Source: an uncultured Chloroflexus sp.
GTDB taxonomy: Bacteria > Chloroflexota > Chloroflexia > Chloroflexales > Chloroflexaceae
Reading direction: 5' to 3'
Length of the DNA: 33,886 nucleotides
Assembly: GCF_937951745.1 (NCBI RefSeq)
Contig: NZ_CALFBQ010000064.1
Location: 1-33,886 of the forward strand
The position numbers and the translations under genes were made by a program. Position 1 is the stretch's first letter; each line of letters opens with the position of its first letter. Shown here in pieces: positions 31,919 through 33,886 of the stretch. Under the pieces are notes generated by a model, which was given only the letters and a program-made list of their open reading frames with translations, made no database searches and was not told the DNA's origin.

Positions 31919-32555
31919 AGTGATAGGTGCATTACCCAACAAGTTGCCGCTCTGCTACGTCGGATGGTAGCGAATGACGCCTGTTCGCAACGAAATCTAC
32001 CAGCTATAGCACGATTGAAAATAAGGTGCGCGAGGGCATTGGGACATCCTATCGTTGACGTTTCTGGTGAAGCTACACAACCGATTTGAACAAATGCTTT
32101 GGGGCTGCTATTCCGGCAAGCACTATGCCCAGTGGCGTCTATGATCTACATGCGACAGTTGTGATGATCAGAGATGCCAGAGGTGATCGCCTTTGAGCGG
32201 CTAGCCATCGTGTTTCTCAGGTACATCGGAAGCATCGGATGGTGAAGAACAGTACTCTGCTATATCATCCTATTTTCATGCGAGCGTATCAAAAATGAAG
32301 GGTCACCTCCAACGACGGTCAACATCACCAGCAGAACATCAATATAGAATCTGAGACGTTAAGAGTTTTCATAAACGCAACGGCGCGCACGGACTAAGCA
32401 TATTGTATGGTTAAGACAGCATGTCTTCCATATCATTAGCGATCTATAAATGCACAATAATGAAGGGTAAGCGACTATCCACTTCCTCATATCTCTGACA
32501 GATGTGCGCCTTTGCACGTCATCCTGCGCAACGTTGCACCTCTACGCCATTGCCT
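31919..32555. other. Stretch without a recognisable gene
   Basis: About 640 bases between the lipoprotein start and the coaA stop hold no open frame with family similarity or a ribosome site. Base composition is more AT-rich than the flanking coding regions. The promoter of the minus-strand lipoprotein gene should lie at the left end; no clear -35/-10 pair was found. Confidence 0.55.
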
Positions 32556-33512
32556 TCACAGTTTACGCAAATATACTCGCTCTAGCTCGTGCCGTGATCC
32601 CTTCACCAAAATCAGATCGGCACTCCAGCGCGTCGGCTCGATGTTTTGTTTGAGGTTCACATAGTTGATTTCGCGCCAGATCCGGCGAGCGGTAGCAATC
32701 GCCTCAGCCTCGCTCAACTCGGCGTAGCGCCGGAAATACGATGACGGATCACGGAATGCCGTTTTACGCAGTTGCAAAAAGCGCTCGATATACCAGCGTT
32801 CGAGGTCTTGTTCATTAGCATCAACATAGATCGCAAAATCGAAGAAATCCGACACATAGAGCTGCGGTTCGCGCCGGGTACTGGCGCCGCGCTGCAACAC
32901 ATTCAACCCTTCGACGATCAATACATCGGGGTGATCGACTACCTGAAACTGATCGGGGACAATATCGTATGTCAAGTGCGAATAAACCGGCGCAGTCACC
33001 GGGCCATACCCCGACTTGATATCAGCGATGAATTGTAACAGCCGGCGTCGATCATAGCTTTCCGGGAAGCCTTTGCGGTGCATAATGCCCCGCTCTTGCA
33101 GCACCCGATTAGGGTAGAGAAAGCCATCGGTTGTCACCAGATCCACCTTGAGCTGATCGGGGCCACGGGCCAACAGCGCCTGCAAAATACGGGCAGTGCT
33201 GCTCTTGCCCACTGCGACGCTTCCCGCAATGCCGATCACGTAAGGAACGCGGGCCGTTACCGAACCAAGAAACGAGCTTGTCGCCTGATACAACCGGCAA
33301 GCGTTTTCGTAATAAAGCTGCAACAAGCGCACTAGTGGCAGGTAGATGTCGGCGACATCTTCCATTGAGACACTATCGTTTAAGCTCACCAGTGAGTCCA
33401 ACTCGTCGGCGCTCAGCGGCAAGGGTGTGCCGTTCCGTAATGCCGACCATTCCGACCGCGAAAAACTCACGTAGGGCGAGAGACGCCGTTCGAGTTCAGG
33501 CTTGGGGATCAT
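32556..33512 (-). CDS. coaA: Pantothenate kinase, type I
   Basis: This 318-residue kinase phosphorylates pantothenate, the first committed step of coenzyme A synthesis. The P-loop is GSVAVGKSS (97-105). Family segments include [20 protein letters not shown] near the N-terminus, [20 protein letters not shown], the substrate loop [16 protein letters not shown], and VEGLNVLQ, closing with [20 protein letters not shown]. Length is usual for the bacterial type I enzyme, which is normally feedback-inhibited by CoA. AGGAAG precedes ATG 33512. The gene lies 211 bases from the next minus-strand gene, and panE, another CoA-pathway gene, is about 4 kb to the left. Confidence 0.97.
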   Translation of the reverse strand: MIPKPELERRLSPYVSFSRSEWSALRNGTPLPLSADELDSLVSLNDSVSMEDVADIYLPLVRLLQLYYENACRLYQATSSFLGSVTARVPYVIGIAGSVAVGKSSTARILQALLARGPDQLKVDLVTTDGFLYPNRVLQERGIMHRKGFPESYDRRRLLQFIADIKSGYGPVTAPVYSHLTYDIVPDQFQVVDHPDVLIVEGLNVLQRGASTRREPQLYVSDFFDFAIYVDANEQDLERWYIERFLQLRKTAFRDPSSYFRRYAELSEAEAIATARRIWREINYVNLKQNIEPTRWSADLILVKGSRHELERVYLRKL

Positions 33513-33723
33513 GCCGCTTCCTGTGTGTCAACGCCGGAGGTGGTGGCCGGCAGCATCGTTGCGATGATGAGCAGTCAATGCGTTGTAATTTGCCAATAAC
33601 ACTATCATACCGCAATTTTGGCGTGGCTTGTAAAGCTTTTCACAGCATGTTGCGAACGGCAGGCGGTTCACCTTCCTATGGCATATGGCGGTCTAACTGC
33701 CGCCCTCCATGGCAACGCTCTGC

Positions 33724-33886
33724 CTAGGCTAACCCCAGCGTCTTGGCCATTGTAATCCGTTGCAGCTTACCGGTCGCACCGCGTGGCAACGCGCTGAGGA
33801 TATGGATCGCGCGCGGCACTTTGAAATCGGCCAACCACCGGGCACAGTGGTCGCGCAGTTCGCGTTCGCTGGCCTCCATCCCCTCG
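33724..33886 (-). CDS. AMP-forming acyl-CoA synthetase/ligase, C-terminal fragment
   Basis: The last 53 codons of a gene entering from the right edge end with TAG at 33724-33726. The sequence has LRDHCARWLADFKVPRAIHI and LPRGATGKLQR, the C-terminal hallmark of the adenylate-forming family; the Lys of the ATGK motif catalyses adenylation. Substrate (fatty acid, aromatic acid or other) lies in the missing part. It converges on no gene; coaA starts 211 bases further left on the same strand, and no gene was seen in that gap. Confidence 0.9.
   Translation of the reverse strand, partial: EGMEASERELRDHCARWLADFKVPRAIHILSALPRGATGKLQRITMAKTLGLA

Noticed and set aside
1-33886. CRISPR arrays, rRNA genes, phage modules
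   Set aside because: No regularly spaced repeats, rRNA-like sequence or phage structural genes were seen anywhere in the window.

Overview
The window reads as a chromosomal segment of a GC-rich, non-proteobacterial bacterium, most likely a Chloroflexota member of the Chloroflexus/Roseiflexus type. This is inferred from protein character and not proven. Clues are paired DUF4013 membrane proteins, a type I pantothenate kinase, an ANTAR response regulator, a T-box leader on the threonyl-tRNA synthetase operon, and a large secreted beta-helix lipoprotein ending in an LP-hhh-R tail that I associate with Chloroflexi surface proteins. No rRNA, tRNA or CRISPR array was found.

Left end (1-3238) is a decayed mobile region. 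A partial membrane-anchored gene (1-486, minus) is preceded by an attC-like imperfect palindrome (514-585). Next comes a broken integron-type integrase (663-1410) that points away from it. The integrase runs into remnants of an IS5-family transposase (1411-1700 and 2269-2600) interrupted by a broken ISKra4-family transposase (1819-2230). The IS5 remnant abuts a class V aminotransferase that has lost its 3' half (2603-3238). The layout of attC, cassette-like gene and divergent intI is that of a relic integron.

3300-11436 is mostly housekeeping: pth and msrA on plus; then on minus a CDP-alcohol phosphatidyltransferase with a DUF4013 protein, a second DUF4013-like protein overlapping cinA by one base, a YtxH-like protein, and a T-box-controlled operon of a membrane-anchored unknown plus thrS. 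The cinA C-terminal amidase domain has lost its catalytic motifs, and ThrS lacks the TGS domain.

11598-17163 holds an ABC-2 permease (minus), a GT4 glycosyltransferase and an ABC ATPase (plus), a sugar-nucleotidyltransferase with a left-handed beta-helix, and an ANTAR response regulator (both minus). 17327-22081 looks like a cell-wall recycling block: dipeptide epimerase and an EamA transporter on minus, divergent from an 810-residue fusion of a MurF-like domain and alanine racemase.

22448-26224 is the classical rpsO-pnp pair with a promoter, a terminator and a 72-nt leader hairpin before pnp, then an alpha/beta hydrolase. On minus follow an ABC-2 permease (26231-27106) and panE (27298-28278). 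A gene-poor stretch has a relic DUF1772 gene, then come a 884-residue lipoprotein (29241-31895), another gene-poor stretch, coaA (32556-33512) and the C-terminus of an acyl-CoA synthetase running off the right edge.

A short repeat family with inverted TCATTGCGAG / CTCGCAATGA ends sits in several intergenic gaps (about 6008, 13936, 19460, with relics near 6123 and 27190). Working pairs: rpsO/pnp; T-box/unknown/thrS; epimerase/transporter/MurF-Alr for peptidoglycan peptides; panE and coaA, both in coenzyme A synthesis but about 4 kb apart.
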